From positions 248,001 to 312,000 of the forward strand of contig JAIUCV010000569.1 of NCBI GenBank assembly GCA_026724425.1: DNA of 64,000 nt. Direction: 5' to 3'. Below, piece by piece: positions 1-11,798 of the stretch. The notes under the pieces are model-generated. The model searched no databases, had not been told where the DNA came from, and worked only from the letters and a program-made list of their open reading frames with translations. Positions within the stretch are counted from its first letter, which is position 1, and every line of letters starts with the position of its first letter. This DNA is from Erythrophleum ivorense. Taxonomy: Eukaryota; Streptophyta; Magnoliopsida; Fabales; Fabaceae. A program made the translations under genes and the position numbers.

Positions 1-1064
1 AAGCACATCCAATACTAAAGTAAAAGGATAAGGGCTCAAAGTTGACCCTTGATGTAGACCAATAGTTATCGAAAAATCTTTTGTAGGTCTACCTTTTGTT
101 ACTACACTAATGGTAGCCTCATCATACATATCTTGATTGCTCGAATATAAGCTATATGAACTCCTTTTTTCTCCAAAGCCTTCCATAGAACCTCTCTTGG
201 TACTCTATCTTATGCTTTTTCCAAATCGATAAATATCATGTGTAAATCTCTTTGATTCTCTCGATATTGCTCCATTAATCTTCACAACAAATATATTGCT
301 TCCATAGTTCACCTTCCTGGCATAAAACCAAATTCATTCTCCATAACTTAGGTCTCTTTCCTTAATCTTCGCTCAATTACTCTTTCCCATAATTTCATAG
401 TGTAGCTCATGATCTTAATTCCTCTATAATTTGCACAATTTTGAATGTCCCTCTTACTCTTATAAATAGGAATTAAAGAACTTCTCCTCCACTCATATGG
501 CATTCTCTTAGATCTCATAATTTCATTAAATAACTCTATGAGCCAACTTATGCCTTTCACTCTTAAACCCTTCCATACTTCAATAGATATATTATCCGGT
601 CCAACTGCTTTGCTGCTCTCCATTCGCTTTAATGCTTTTTTTACCTCTAACTCATAAATCCTACAATAAAAAATATAATTTTGATCCTCTTTTCTAGTGT
701 CTAAACTATCCGATAATAATGAAATCTCGTGGCCTTCATTAAAAAGCCTATGAAAGTAACCTTTCCACCATTCTCTAATATCTTGTTCCATGACCAAAAT
801 TTTTTCTTCTTCATCCTTAATGCATTTCACTTAGTCCACGTCTCTTATCTTTCTTTCCCTACTCTTAGCTAACTTGTAAATAGTTCTTTCTCCAACTTTA
901 GTACCTAAAGATTGGTATAACCCATCGATTGCCCTTGCTCTCACTTCGCTCATTGCCTTCTTAGTGTCTTTCTTAGCTACTTTATATTTCTCCCAATTTT
1001 CATTACTTTTATATAACAACCATACTTTATAACACTCCCTTTTAACTTTAACCTTATCTTGCAT
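1..1064 (-). pseudogene. LINE reverse transcriptase, N-terminal half, decayed
   Basis: Fingers and early palm blocks of a non-LTR RT are readable: a KAVGPDNI block near 600, SLIPIYKSK near 460-480, CANYRGIKIMSYTMKLWERV near 370-430, MEQYRENQRDLHMIFIDLEKA near 210-270 (contains the first catalytic Asp), and LHQGSTLSPYPFTLVLDVL at the left edge. The YADD-type catalytic box would lie outside the window. An in-frame stop separates 831-1064 from 348-830, another sits just after the first catalytic Asp block, and a one-base deletion near 135 shifts the frame. It shares its frame with the upstream endonuclease. Confidence 0.85.
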
Positions 1065-1313
1065 GCTTATATCCCACCATTAAGATTCTTTATCTCTAGG
1101 TCCAAAACCTTTTGATTCACCTAATATTTTCTTTGCCACCTTCCTAATCTCTTTAGCCATTCCATTCCACCTATCGTTAGCACTTCCTTGTATTTCCCAA
1201 GGTCCTTTCTCCACAATCCGTCTCTACAAATTCTTTTCTTTATCCCTCTTTAGTTGCCACCACTTAGTCCTTAACACTCTATCTTCATCTTTTCTTTTTA
1301 CTCTTCTCCTAGC

Positions 1314-2050
1314 TCATACATCCATAACCAAAACTCTATGCTGAGTAGTTAAATTCTCTCCAGGTATAACTCTGCAATCCATGCAAAGTTTTCTGTTTGA
1401 TTTCTTTATAAGAAAGAAATCAATTTGAGAACATACCCTTCCACTTTTGTACATGATAAGATGTTCCTTGCGCTTTCTAAAACAAGTGTTAGCTAATATA
1501 AAATCAAAGGTCAATAAAAAGTTTAGAATAGTTTTATCCTCTGCATTTGCTTCTCCTATGCTATGTCCTCCATGAACACCATCGTAACCTGAAGATACAC
1601 TTCCCACATGACCATTTAGATCCCCTTCTAGAAGAATCTTTTCTTCTAATGGTATTTCCTGAACTAAACATTCTAAATCCTCCTAGAACTTTACTTTGTG
1701 ATATTCTTCTAATCCTACTTATGGTGCATAAGCGCTAATAACATTAAAGATTTCCTTTTCCACTACTAACTTTAATGCAATGATTCTATCTCCTAACCTT
1801 TTTACATCCACTATAACATTTTTCCAAAACTTATCTACAATTATACCTACCCTATTTTTAGACTTAGCCTTACCAGTGTACTAAAGTTTAAAATCTGAAG
1901 TGTCTAATTCTTTCGCTTTTTCTCTTACCCATTTAGTTTCTTGTAAACACATAAAATTAATCTTCCTCCTAATCATAGTATTTACTATTTCTATTAACCT
2001 ACACGTAAGTGTACCTATATTCCAAGTCCCAAAATGAATCTTACTCTTGT
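1314..2050 (-). pseudogene. LINE endonuclease domain (APE-like), with stops
   Basis: The conserved AP-endonuclease blocks occur in order: GTWNIGTL near 2020-2036, QETKW with the catalytic Glu near 1930, GDLNGHVG near 1610-1635, SQIDFFL near 1410, and a TQHRVLVMDV block near 1315-1350 in the place of the usual SDH motif. In the family this domain nicks target DNA to prime reverse transcription. At least three in-frame stops lie between 1600 and 2050 at positions where relatives carry Trp or Gln, so no full protein can be made. The remaining linker to the RT is in the same frame and also carries stops. Confidence 0.85.
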
Positions 2051-3485
2051 GAACTAACTTCTTTACCTACATTTATTCACGAAAATGTAGAAGCCCTTGC
2101 TTATTTTTCACTACACTCAAGCGATGATGCAGCGGCTCTTGCTCATTTGTCACTGTACTCGAGTTATACAGTGCGTTACTTCCAGGCAACGACCAAGCAT
2201 TACGTTTAATATATCGATTGTCCATGTCATAAAGATTCGACAAAATTTTACGTTGGTTGTCGATTGCCTAACACAATCCTCCTCTTTTTTCTGGGCTTGG
2301 GACCGGCTATGAAAAATAATTTACATCAAAGCTTATCATAGGCAGAGTTTTGAAAATGTCTAATTAATTCCACAAAAATTCAATCCATGCAAATAATACC
2401 AATCTAAAAATCTGTGGATGTTAGATAGAAGGAAAAAATATTTCCAGACCATTACCAGAAGGCCAAATCTTGAAATTCAATAGAACAGTAACTCAGGTTG
2501 GGTAAAACTCCTGATACTAGATAGAATGTTTAAAAATTCATATCTCCCTCTTTAGACGTCCAAATGAGGTGCTTCCAGTTGGCACGAGTCACTATGAATG
2601 TCTAGTTTCTTTCTATAAATGTGTATGGCAATTGGACATCATTTGGGCCTTGTGTAACAGATTTCATTTTTGGACCAAATGAATAGTGTAGCAGACCAAA
2701 ATCAAAAAAATTGTCAACTTTGAAAATTTATCAAATATTCTGCAGACCTCAGAAAATTATGTTCTTTAGCTTCACAAAAATCTCTCAACAAGCTCTAATT
2801 GCATGCCAAATCTTAGATCAAGAAGAGCTCATTTGGCTAAAAAGTGGTATAGGGTTCCATTATAGTCATTTTTTGTTCCATATGGGGTACCAAAGTGACC
2901 AAATGGTTTTGCTTTGGTCTTGGCACCTTTTGGGCAAGTCTAAAAGCACAAATGGGACTTGTGTGAGCTGCCCATATGGTTCCAAACCTCATGCATCTCA
3001 TTTTGGCCTTTTCATCCACACATATACACATTTACATCAAACTTCCACAAAGTATATCTTGGCATTACATATCCAAATTACATTATAGAGCTCACATATC
3101 ATATTCATACATTTATACATCACATAATATCATAATTACCCATGTCCAAGGGGTAAAGACCATATACATAAAAGGATTACATCATTTGACATAATTATAG
3201 CCTTAAAGAACCAAAAACTATACATTAGGTTGTCAATCTCCTTTCTTCAAGGTGGTTGGCTCCCATTACCATGTCCACTTGGTCCACCTAGCATGTGAGA
3301 TCATTGGAGAGGAGGGAATGAGATTCAAAGAATTCGAATAGCTCATCTCTCATTCAATCATATATAATATATGTAAAGCAAGTCTTAAAAATGTATGCAT
3401 GGATATCATGGAAGTTATGAACATTCAAGAAGCAAGCTTGACATATGAATAAGTCATACAAGACATTCAAGAGCTCACCAAGTGG

Positions 3486-3692
3486 ATGGATTGGCCTCAC
3501 ACTTTTCCTCATGGATTTTGGGCTTGCTTAACCCATTCTTTAAGAGATTCTTGGACTCAACCATACTCTTGGGAGCCCACTTTACTTATAGGAGACTCTT
3601 TGCTTTGTCTCAACTAATCTCAAGGGTTCTTGGCTCATCCTCACCATGGTTAAGAGTTATTGGCCTCTCCACACTCAAGCAAACTCAAACAA
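3486..3692. repeat. About 30-bp degenerate sub-repeats inside the LTR
   Basis: The plus strand repeats a clause of the form TTGG-c/a-CTCACCC-ATTCTT-AAG-ATTC with unit length near 27-33 bases. The same array sits at the same relative place in every long LTR here (30730-30920, 35325-35515, 41545-41715, 43595-43795) and in the different LTR family of element C (15862-16018, 23462-23645). Confidence 0.6.
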
Positions 3693-4995
3693 ACATCATA
3701 CATTCATTTGAAAATATAATATGTCATCATGAAATCATGACATATAAAATCATGCTAGCATACTTTTCATGGCTTGAAAACACACATACACACATTCTAA
3801 GATAAGCTAAACACACATCCATACATGAAAGAAGGTGGAGAGAGCTATCATGCACACAATCACACACTTTTTCTCTTGAAATTCCCTCCCTTGCTTCGGC
3901 CACACACCCACAAACTTGTGGAGATGGTTTCTCTTGGCCTAGATACAATTTATGGAAGCCAATTAGATTTATGAAACAATTTCTAAGGCCACATAACTTG
4001 CTTAGACACTAGGTTGTTCTATAAAACCCATTATGGTCCATAAATGCACCTAATGAAGCAATACCCCTCAAATAATATCTAGGCTTCATTCTTTCCTTTC
4101 AAATATGATTCTTGACTCCTTTTAAGCCTCTTGGAGTCATCACACAATTAAAACAAAGGGCCTAATATCATGTTGCTTCTTTAGGTCATAATATGGAACC
4201 TAAAGCATCAACTCACTTTCTATGAGTTCTAAATTTTTTCCAAAGCCTCCCTTCATATTCATTCATCATATATGACACAAAAATAGGCTTGAAAAAAATT
4301 TAAAACTCTCCCTAGCTACTCCATCCATGCTTGCCCGAGACTATAGGGGTTTTTGGCCTCCTTGAAATTCTCTTTGTTTTCTTGAAGGAGGAAGCATGTG
4401 GGGAGCATCTTAGGGATCTTAGAAGCTTATTTAAACTCTTAATTAGGCCTAGGAATTATCACACGAAATCATAATTTGGAAGGAACACTTGAAACCCTAG
4501 CATTTGCATCTTGAAATCTAATGGTTATTTTGTTGTTTCCTTTGCATATTCTTATTCTTCTCCCTTAAATACCTAAGATTTATGCTTGGTTTGGTTTAAA
4601 AATCAAACCCTCCTATGGCTCCTATGGTTAACCGAAATGGAGAAGAAGGGTGGGTGAAGATATCAACCATAGGAAAAGAAACTACCTAGTTTCCTTGCTT
4701 ATTTTTGCTTGAATCTTGTTTTCTCCAAGCTCCTCTCTCCAAATCCGAAAATTCCTTTTATGTTTCTCCCTTGAATCAGATTTATAAACTCCATTTTAAT
4801 CAAAGGAAACAAAGGAAAAGGGAGGAGAGGAGGTGTGGATGAAGAAAAGCATGAAAAACTACCATGGAAACATACTTTAAGCTTGGATTTTCTCTTCCTT
4901 CTCTTCTTCCCTTGGTGCGCCCAAAACCCTAGCTCTCACTTCTAAAATTAGGCAGAAATTTCTGATTCCAAATGAGGGAGAAAGTGGGACGCCGC

Positions 4996-5005
4996 CTATA
5001 TAAGG
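4996..5005 (-). promoter_or_regulatory. TATA-like site of the LTR
   Basis: CTATATAAGG on the plus strand reads CCTTATATAG on the minus strand, in a GC-richer setting. Sites at the same relative LTR position occur at 32232-32242 and 36828-36835. This is where an LTR promoter would sit for a minus-strand element. Function is inferred. Confidence 0.4.
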
Positions 5006-5551
5006 GGAAATTAATGGCTTTTTCAAAAATTCTAATTTTGCCCTTCATTATTTGCATTGTTGTTTCTCCTTCGTTTTAGCTCTTTTTTTAGAACTGTCTT
5101 TTCCATTATGAGATTTAGGTTCCCAATTTAGAAAAATGCCTTTATAATTACTCAAATCAGAGCTAAAACCTTCCCAAATGAATCCGTTAAAGTTCGGGCA
5201 CACCAATATTAGAAAACATCCACCGGAGGGGATTTAACTGTCCTAGGCTTACCATGGTTTTCAAGGCCTCTGAGAACCCTAAAGAACTCAAAACTTTCAT
5301 TTAAAAAGCCCTCCTGTGTGAATTCCAAAAATTGCTCAAAATTACAAAAATGCTATTATGTTTCATAGGTTTTCCGTCAAAATTTGTTTCTTCATTCTAG
5401 CTCCATTTTTCCTTCCGTCTAAGACTAGGATTCTCATTTTTAGGAGTCTAGAATGTTACCCAAATTTTTTGAGACCTTAACTAATCCATTTCAGGGGACT
5501 TGCTCTGAAAACACGCCTGTTTCCATCGTTTGACGAAAACCGGACATTACA

Positions 5552-5976
5552 GTTCTAATATATGCTTAAGTTTTTTAAGTGCTGTAAACTTAGTGCCTAA
5601 CTTAGATTTGGGCAAATTCTTGTACCTGTGTGTGTCATAACTTAGATTCTGGAGGAATTGTCTAACTTTGAGTTTTTCCAAAGCTTCTCAATTACATATT
5701 ATCTTGTCATATAAGATCTTGTTGACAAGATCTTAAATTTTCCTTTGCTAAATTTGAGATCCTGTCAACAAGATCTTTAACCTTGTCAACAACATCTTAT
5801 ACCTTGTCAATAACATGATTTTACTTGTTAACAACATCTTATTATGTGCTCTGGAAAAAGGATGACTTATTCTACATTTTCATTCCTACAAATCGTTTAC
5901 CTTCAAAATCATCAAAATACAACCATATTCAATATTTAGCCTTAGTCTCATAATCTTTCCATAGGTGAAGTGGAAC
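5552..5976. other. Spacer with palindromic AAGATCTTGT repeats
   Basis: No coding signal. At 5695-5850 there are about five copies of a near-palindrome, best seen as AAGATCTTGTTGACAAGATC near 5717, with variants such as CCTGTCAACAAGATCTT and CCTTGTCAACAACATCTT. Related copies occur at 11400-11610. It may be the 5' part of CACTA-1, because it lies between the LTR end and the transposase, but this is not shown. Confidence 0.5.
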
Positions 5977-7105
5977 TATAGCGGCTCAAAACTTAAATTA
6001 TGATGTTTAATTCATTTCCTAAACACTGCAAACACATTTAATTCAACTCAATTGAACACAAAATAGGCTCTAATGGCATGATAGAATCTTATAACCACTT
6101 TTAGCCTCTTTTGACATGATATGACTTAAATTTAAAAAATTCATAATTTAGGCTAAATAACTTTGATTTGTAAAAAATAGGACTTTATGGAAAGCTCAAG
6201 ACATGAACTATATACTATTACAATTTCAAGCTAAAATAGGCTCATTTAGGCCACGAAAATCTAATAGAACAATAGTTGTCACTATTCTTGGATATATATC
6301 AGAATCAAAACTTTGAATATGCATATCTCTGGCTACACAGCTCTATTTTATGAAAACTTAGTGACTATGGAAAGCCTATAATGCCAACTATATTCCTATA
6401 AAATTTCATGAGTATTGGAGTCCATTTGTCCCCTACAATATAAAAAAAAATCCAGATCTGCCCATGTTAATAGTGCCAAATAAATTCTACAATATTTACC
6501 CAATTTTAGAAAATCATAATAAATTCTACAGACCTCCAAAAATTGTGCTCTTTTGCTCTGTGAGAAGCTATAAATGAGATCTAAATGTCTACCAAATTTG
6601 ATCTAAAAATTCATTCATTTCATTTAATTTTGGTTCAAGAGTAAAATATGGCTCAAAATAAGACATATATGGTTCCAAATAGTTCAAGAAGGGCTTCCTC
6701 ATGTCATGTGACCATTTGAGCATGTTCAAAACATGAAATATAGCATATATGACTATTTCATTAGGTCCTAAACATCATGCCAATCAAAATCACTCATCCA
6801 CTTGCTATTATACATATACTTTCCAAGGCACACATATAGTCAAATTACACATTCTTGCACATTTACATTCAAAAATGGTATTTACATCATAATCTCATAC
6901 TTTTACACTTGTGGGAATGTTTACATTACAAATATATCATGCACAACCTTTCATGAGTAACATATTACATCAAAGTCTATACTATTGTCAAAGTAATGCC
7001 ATTCATCCTCTTTGGTCTCCATGTTTGTATCCTTGGGAATTCCCTAGACATGGTTAGAAGTAATATAGAGGAAAGTGCAATTTTATGAATCCTAGTAGCT
7101 CATTC
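5977..7105 (-). mobile_element. Diverged LTR fragment, 3'-truncated
   Basis: The order of recognisable LTR phrases is kept: aaattcataatt, tcatatctc, taaaatttcatgagtattgga, agacctccaaaaattgtgctcttt, and finally tgaatcctagtagctcatt, which matches the part of other LTRs near their sub-repeat array. The similarity stops near 7105. It is more diverged than the other LTRs and lacks a TG start (TATAGCGG at 5977 is in the place of the start), so it is an old fragment. Confidence 0.5.
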
Positions 7106-7312
7106 TGGTAATGACTAGAACCTATCTCTTGTTATGGTTTGTATTAAAACTAGATTTTGGTTTTGGTTCAGATCTAAATTTTAGAAATAGGGATAGCCTA
7201 GTCTAAAGCTCATAACTTCACATAAGTATACAATTCTTTACATGTAAAAAGGTTTGACTTGTCCATGACTTAACTTGCAATGATTTTGATTACAATGTAG
7301 GAAGTAGCAGAG

Positions 7313-10300
7313 ATGGATAAAAGTTGAACAAAGATCAATAATAGAGTTTATCCAACATATAGACAATGAGTTGATGAGTTTCTATAGTGGGCCTTTAATC
7401 AGCCAAGGTGACGGATATGATTTGATGGCCATGCAAGGAGTGTAGGAATATAGAATGGAAGAGTGCACTGATGTAAGGGCAAATCTATTAAGGAAGGGTT
7501 TCAGCTCAAGTTATAAAGTGTGGGACTCATATGGAGAAGTTTGTCCTAGTGCTTATAGTTCATTGCATTAGGATAATGGTGAGGTAGTTGATGATACTGA
7601 TGAAGAAGATGACATTATTGGGATGCTTCATGATGCATATGGTCATGCAGATTCAAATGAAGGGAGCCATGAGTCAAAGAACCATGAGCCACCAAGACAA
7701 CTCTTTAACTTATTGAAGGATGCTCAGACTAACCTCTATCTAGGTTGTGACAAAGTTTTAAAGTTCTCTTTAATAGTCAAGCTACTCCACCTTAAGTGCC
7801 TTAACTATTAGAGTAACAAATCTATGGATTCGTTATTAAGCTTATTTAAGGATGTTCTTCTAGAGGGGGCATTGATACCTAACTCTTACTATGAAGCAAA
7901 GAAGGTTATTCAAGAGTTATGATTGGATTACACTAAGATTGATGCATGTGAGAATGACTACATCTTGTATTAGCAAGAGCATGCCAATACTCAATCATGT
8001 CCTAAGTGCAATATGTCTCAATGGAGGTCAAATAGTCATCAAGGAAAGAAAGTTCCTTATAAAGTGTTATGACATTTCCTTATAAAGCATAAGTTACAAA
8101 GGCTATACATGTCTTATCACACAATTAAGGAGATGGGGTGGCATGATGAGGAACACATTGACGATGGTGTTTTGCGACATCCAATTGACTCTGTTGCATA
8201 GAAATCATTTGACCAGCAACATCCATAATTTTTTAGTGATCCAAGAAATGTTCGATTGGGCCTAGCAAGTGACAGGTTCCAGCATTGAGGAAATATGAGT
8301 ACTAATCATAGTATTTGGCCAGTTGTATTAGTTCCATACAATTTGCCACCATGGCAATGCATGAAGCATCCATACTTTGTGATGACGTTTCTAATTCCAG
8401 GCCCCAGAAGTCTAGGTAATGACATAGATGTATGCCTCCAACCAATGATTGAGGAGTTACTTGAATTATTGGAGCAAGGAATAGAGACATATGATGCCTA
8501 CAAGAAGTCTAATTTCAGGTTGCGTGCAACATTATTGTGGACAATTAATGACTTCCTAGTATATGGGAACCTATCAAGATGGTCTACAAAAGGAAAGCTT
8601 GCATGCCCCTATTGCCATAAAGATACATATTCTATTTTGTTACGAAATAAATTGTGCTACTTGAGCCATCGTGGCTTCCTACCAACCAATCATCCATGGT
8701 AGTGAAATCAAAGGGCATTTGATGGAAAAAGTTAAGCATAGAGTTCCACCCTCTCCTTTAACTAGTGATAAGGCACTTTGTCAATTATGAGCATTGGATA
8801 ATGTAACTCTAGGGAAAGGCTAAAAGTGAAAGCGTGGCCATGTCACCAAAGCATTTAATTAGAGGAAGAAAAGCATCTTTTTCTACTTACCTTATTGGAA
8901 AACATTGTTCATCTAACACAATCTTGATATTATGCACATCGAAAGAAATGTTTTAGATAACATTATGTCAACTATTATAGGATTGGCTAGAAAGACAAAG
9001 GATATAGTGAAGATTTGGTATAACCTGGTTAACATAGGAATTAGGTCAAAATTATACCCGATAAAAGAAGGGAACAAAGTTCTGATTCCAATTGCTTGCT
9101 ATGCATTATCCCCACAAGAGAAGTTAAAAGTTTGTAACTTCCTATCTACTTTGAAAGTGTCTAATGCCTTTTCTTCAAACATTTCACAATGTATCAATGT
9201 TCATGAGTGAAAAATCTATGGATTAAAGTGCCACGACCACTATGTTTTGTTAAAAGATATGTTCCCTATAGCATTACATGGCTTGTTGCCCAATGAGGTA
9301 TCTTAGCCTATATTAGAGTTAAGTAGATTCTTCAAGAATTTATGTTCCAAGTGCCTAACAATCGAGGCTCTTGATAAGCTTGAATCCCAAATTGCAAGCA
9401 CATTGTGCAAATTGGAAATGGTATTTCCACCAACCTTCTTTGATATAATGATCCATTTGCCTATCCATTTGGTAAGAGAGGCAAAGCTCAATAGGCCTGT
9501 ATAATATAGGTGGATGTACCCTATCGAGAGGTAACTTACTACACTAGATATGCCTTTTACAAATTTCATTAATACTCTATGCTAAATTCTTTATTCAAAT
9601 CCTATTATGTATTTAGGAATTTGCAGACACTGAAAACATATGTTTGCAACAAGGCTTGACCAGAAGGTTTAATAGCAGAAGGATTTGGTAGATGAATATC
9701 ATACCTTTTGTTGTCATTACTTGAAAGACATTCCCACCAAGTTCAATAGGCCTCCTAGAAACGATAATGGACCTATAGAAAAGGATGAGACGTTCATCTT
9801 CAATAAAAGTGGTCAAGCTTAGGGAGGCTACGAATCAAGATTTCTCTCTAGTGTGGAGTTCATTCAAGCTTGTATGTATGTGCTCCATAATTGTAAGGAC
9901 GTTTGACCATTTATAGACTACGTTCGTGGAGCTTGGTAACTCCTTCCAAATAATAACTTCTTCAAGAATTTGTTGCCTTAACTATGCCATTCATTGCAGG
10001 GAGCACAAGAAACAGATGGAAATACATGGATCAATAGTTAAAGAGTTCCTAAAAAGTTTTCATGAATAGGTTAGTTTCTAGACAATGTGCTAAGATGTAA
10101 GAATTATGTGATAAATTTTGATCATAACATAATTTATCAATGGTGATAAGTGATTGTCTCTCATTGTAGGTTGTAAAGTTAAGGGCACAAGGAGATACTA
10201 GTGATGACATCATGACTTTAGTAGCTGGCCCACTCAAAGTGGTTCATTGCTACTCAGCATTCACAATGAATGGCTTTAGATTCCATACTAAAGATTATGC

Positions 10301-10975
10301 CTTAGGTCAAAGAACAAATAATAGCAGAATACTTGTGAGGGGTGATGATGAAGATGAGAATAAAGAGTATTATGATGTCTTAGAGGACATATATGAGTTG
10401 TCATATATTGAGCATAAAAAAGTGCATTTGTTCAAGTGTCATTAATGGGATGTGGGTCATCTAGGAAGAGGATACAGGGTTGATAAATTTGGAATCACTA
10501 GCGTGAATACCCATTATTTACTTAACTCTAATGAGCTATTTGTCTTAGCATATCAAGCCGAACAAGTGTTTGATTTGAATGACATAGTTGATGTAAATTG
10601 GATCATTGTTATCAAGAAAAATCCCCCTGACTTGTTCAATATGCTTGAGGTGACTGATGATGACATTGGTGGGGACTTTGAAAGAGGGCTCAACAATGAG
10701 GCGTATCAACAAGACGAGATCGTACTATATGTGGTCTATGATAATAATGTGAGAAATGACTTTGTGGCCCACTTGTAGAGGGATGATGTTGCACCAGAAA
10801 CTCTAAGCCATTCAAGCGAACACCTACGAACAAAATGGCCAAGTGCAATTAATGCAGGACATGAATTCATTGATGACAATGATGAGGATGTGTCCACTGA
10901 CAAAAGAGATTCAGAGGACATACTTGGGGGGATGATGAAGTCGATACTGACACCACAGATACTAACCAAGATTAA
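7313..10975 (+). pseudogene. TNP2-like CACTA transposase, decayed
   Basis: The start ATG at 7313 begins an MDKS segment, the hallmark of the transposase-associated N-terminal domain. The Transposase_21 region lies at about 8130-8760 (for example VPYNLPPWQCMKHPYF and LGNDIDVCLQPMIEEL), the DUF4218-like region with HIERNVLDNI and DIMIHLPIHL at about 8930-9530, and the DUF4216-like region (DKFGITSVNTHYLL) at about 10470-10640. An Asp/Glu-rich tail ends in DTDTTDTNQD at 10975. An intron is likely near 10065-10170. The protein would bind and cut element ends. Many in-frame stops replace Trp codons seen intact in CACTA-2 (for example 7810, 7970, 8200, 8700), so it is dead. Its partner is the TNPA-like gene downstream. 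Confidence 0.9.
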
Positions 10976-11798
10976 CTAAAATTCTATGGTACTTAATGGT
11001 AAATTGCATCTATGCATAAAAATTGTAGACATAATAAATAACTAAAATATTAAATCTGTAGATAGCATCCTATTTCATTGAGGTTTTTTTTGTTTCCATT
11101 TCTGCTTTTAGAATATTCTACGATTTGGTAATTCAAAATAGTTCTTAAAGAGTAGAATAAATTATTTAAATGTGGTCACGTGCCTAGAGAAAGGGCAATA
11201 CGAATTAAGAAAAAGCAAAGTTAGAATATGAAATAGAGCATTATTTATGAGAACACTATGTAAAACCATGCTAATGGCCTTGTTATAGTAGAAATTTGGT
11301 ATTTCTAGAGATAAAAATATGGATATGATTGTGTATATCAAATTATTCTACTACCAAGATTGAGATAGTATTAAGTTATGTCAATATAAGGGTTGAGATA
11401 ATATCTTGTCGACAAGGTTGAAGATCTTGTCAACAAGGTCTTTAAATTTTGTTGATAAAATTGAAGATCTTATTGACAAAGTCCTAACTTTAGTAGAGAG
11501 AAGTCTGAAACCTAATCAATAGGATCTGTTATCATATAACAAGGTATTTAGAAAAGCCAAGATCTTGTTGACTTGACCAACACCTTGTCAACAAGGTTTT
11601 TTGTCATAATAAGTTATAATATATAATAAGCAATAGTTATGACAATTTCTATCATGTTGTTATTATTATCATTCTTTCAAAATTTTAAAATATCCCTAAT
11701 AACTTGTAAGTTCTCTTTTGGTTAAAACTTTTATGATCTTACAAATTTACATTGTTCAACTACCTTGTTCTCATAATGTATGTGAAATGATCCAAGAA
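10976..11798. other. Extra spacer between the two CACTA-1 genes, with AAGATCTTGT repeats
   Basis: CACTA-2 has only about 110 bases between the corresponding genes, so roughly 700 bases here look inserted or expanded. No coding signal. At about 11400-11610 there are six or so copies of the CTTGTCAACAAGGTCTT-type near-palindrome also found at 5695-5850. Confidence 0.5.
11400..11610. repeat. Palindromic CTTGTCAACAAG repeat cluster
   Basis: Copies include ATCTTGTCGACAAGGTTGAAG, split into its core CTTGTCGACAAG, then AAGATCTTGTCAACAAGG, AAGATCTTATTGACAAAG, CAAGATCTTGTTGACTTG and CACCTTGTCAACAAGG. The core is an inverted repeat around GTTGAC or GTCAAC. Neither CACTA 3' end uses this motif. Confidence 0.55.

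Larger units (their letters stand above)
1..2341 (-). mobile_element. LINE (non-LTR retrotransposon), RTE-like, truncated by window edge
   Basis: Read on the minus strand, this stretch encodes an endonuclease followed by a reverse transcriptase, the usual order in a LINE ORF2. The reading frame stays the same from about 2050 down to about 140 and is broken only by scattered nonsense codons; near 135 a one-base loss shifts the frame. The element continues past the left edge, so the second half of the RT and the 3' tail are not visible. The right limit is set where similarity to the LTRs elsewhere in the window begins (about 2342). The endonuclease resembles the plant proteins often misnamed craniofacial development protein 2-like, which I take to be RTE-clade LINEs; the clade is inferred, the LINE call is not. 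Confidence 0.9.
2342..5551 (-). mobile_element. LTR (partial) of the long-LTR gypsy family, broken by the LINE
   Basis: From 2342 this matches the LTRs at 29122-32833 and 41970-45684 in order and orientation: the block of short clauses about asymmetric AT-rich sequence, the 30-bp sub-repeats at about 3486-3692, the TATA-like site at 4996-5005, and a terminal CA in GGACATTACA at 5551. About 500 bases of the expected LTR start are missing, presumably displaced past the LINE to the left of the window. The end closely resembles that of the outer right LTR (both end in a GACATTACA), so it belongs to the same subfamily. No duplication can be tested because the other end is not present. The ORFs inside are chance. 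Confidence 0.75.
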
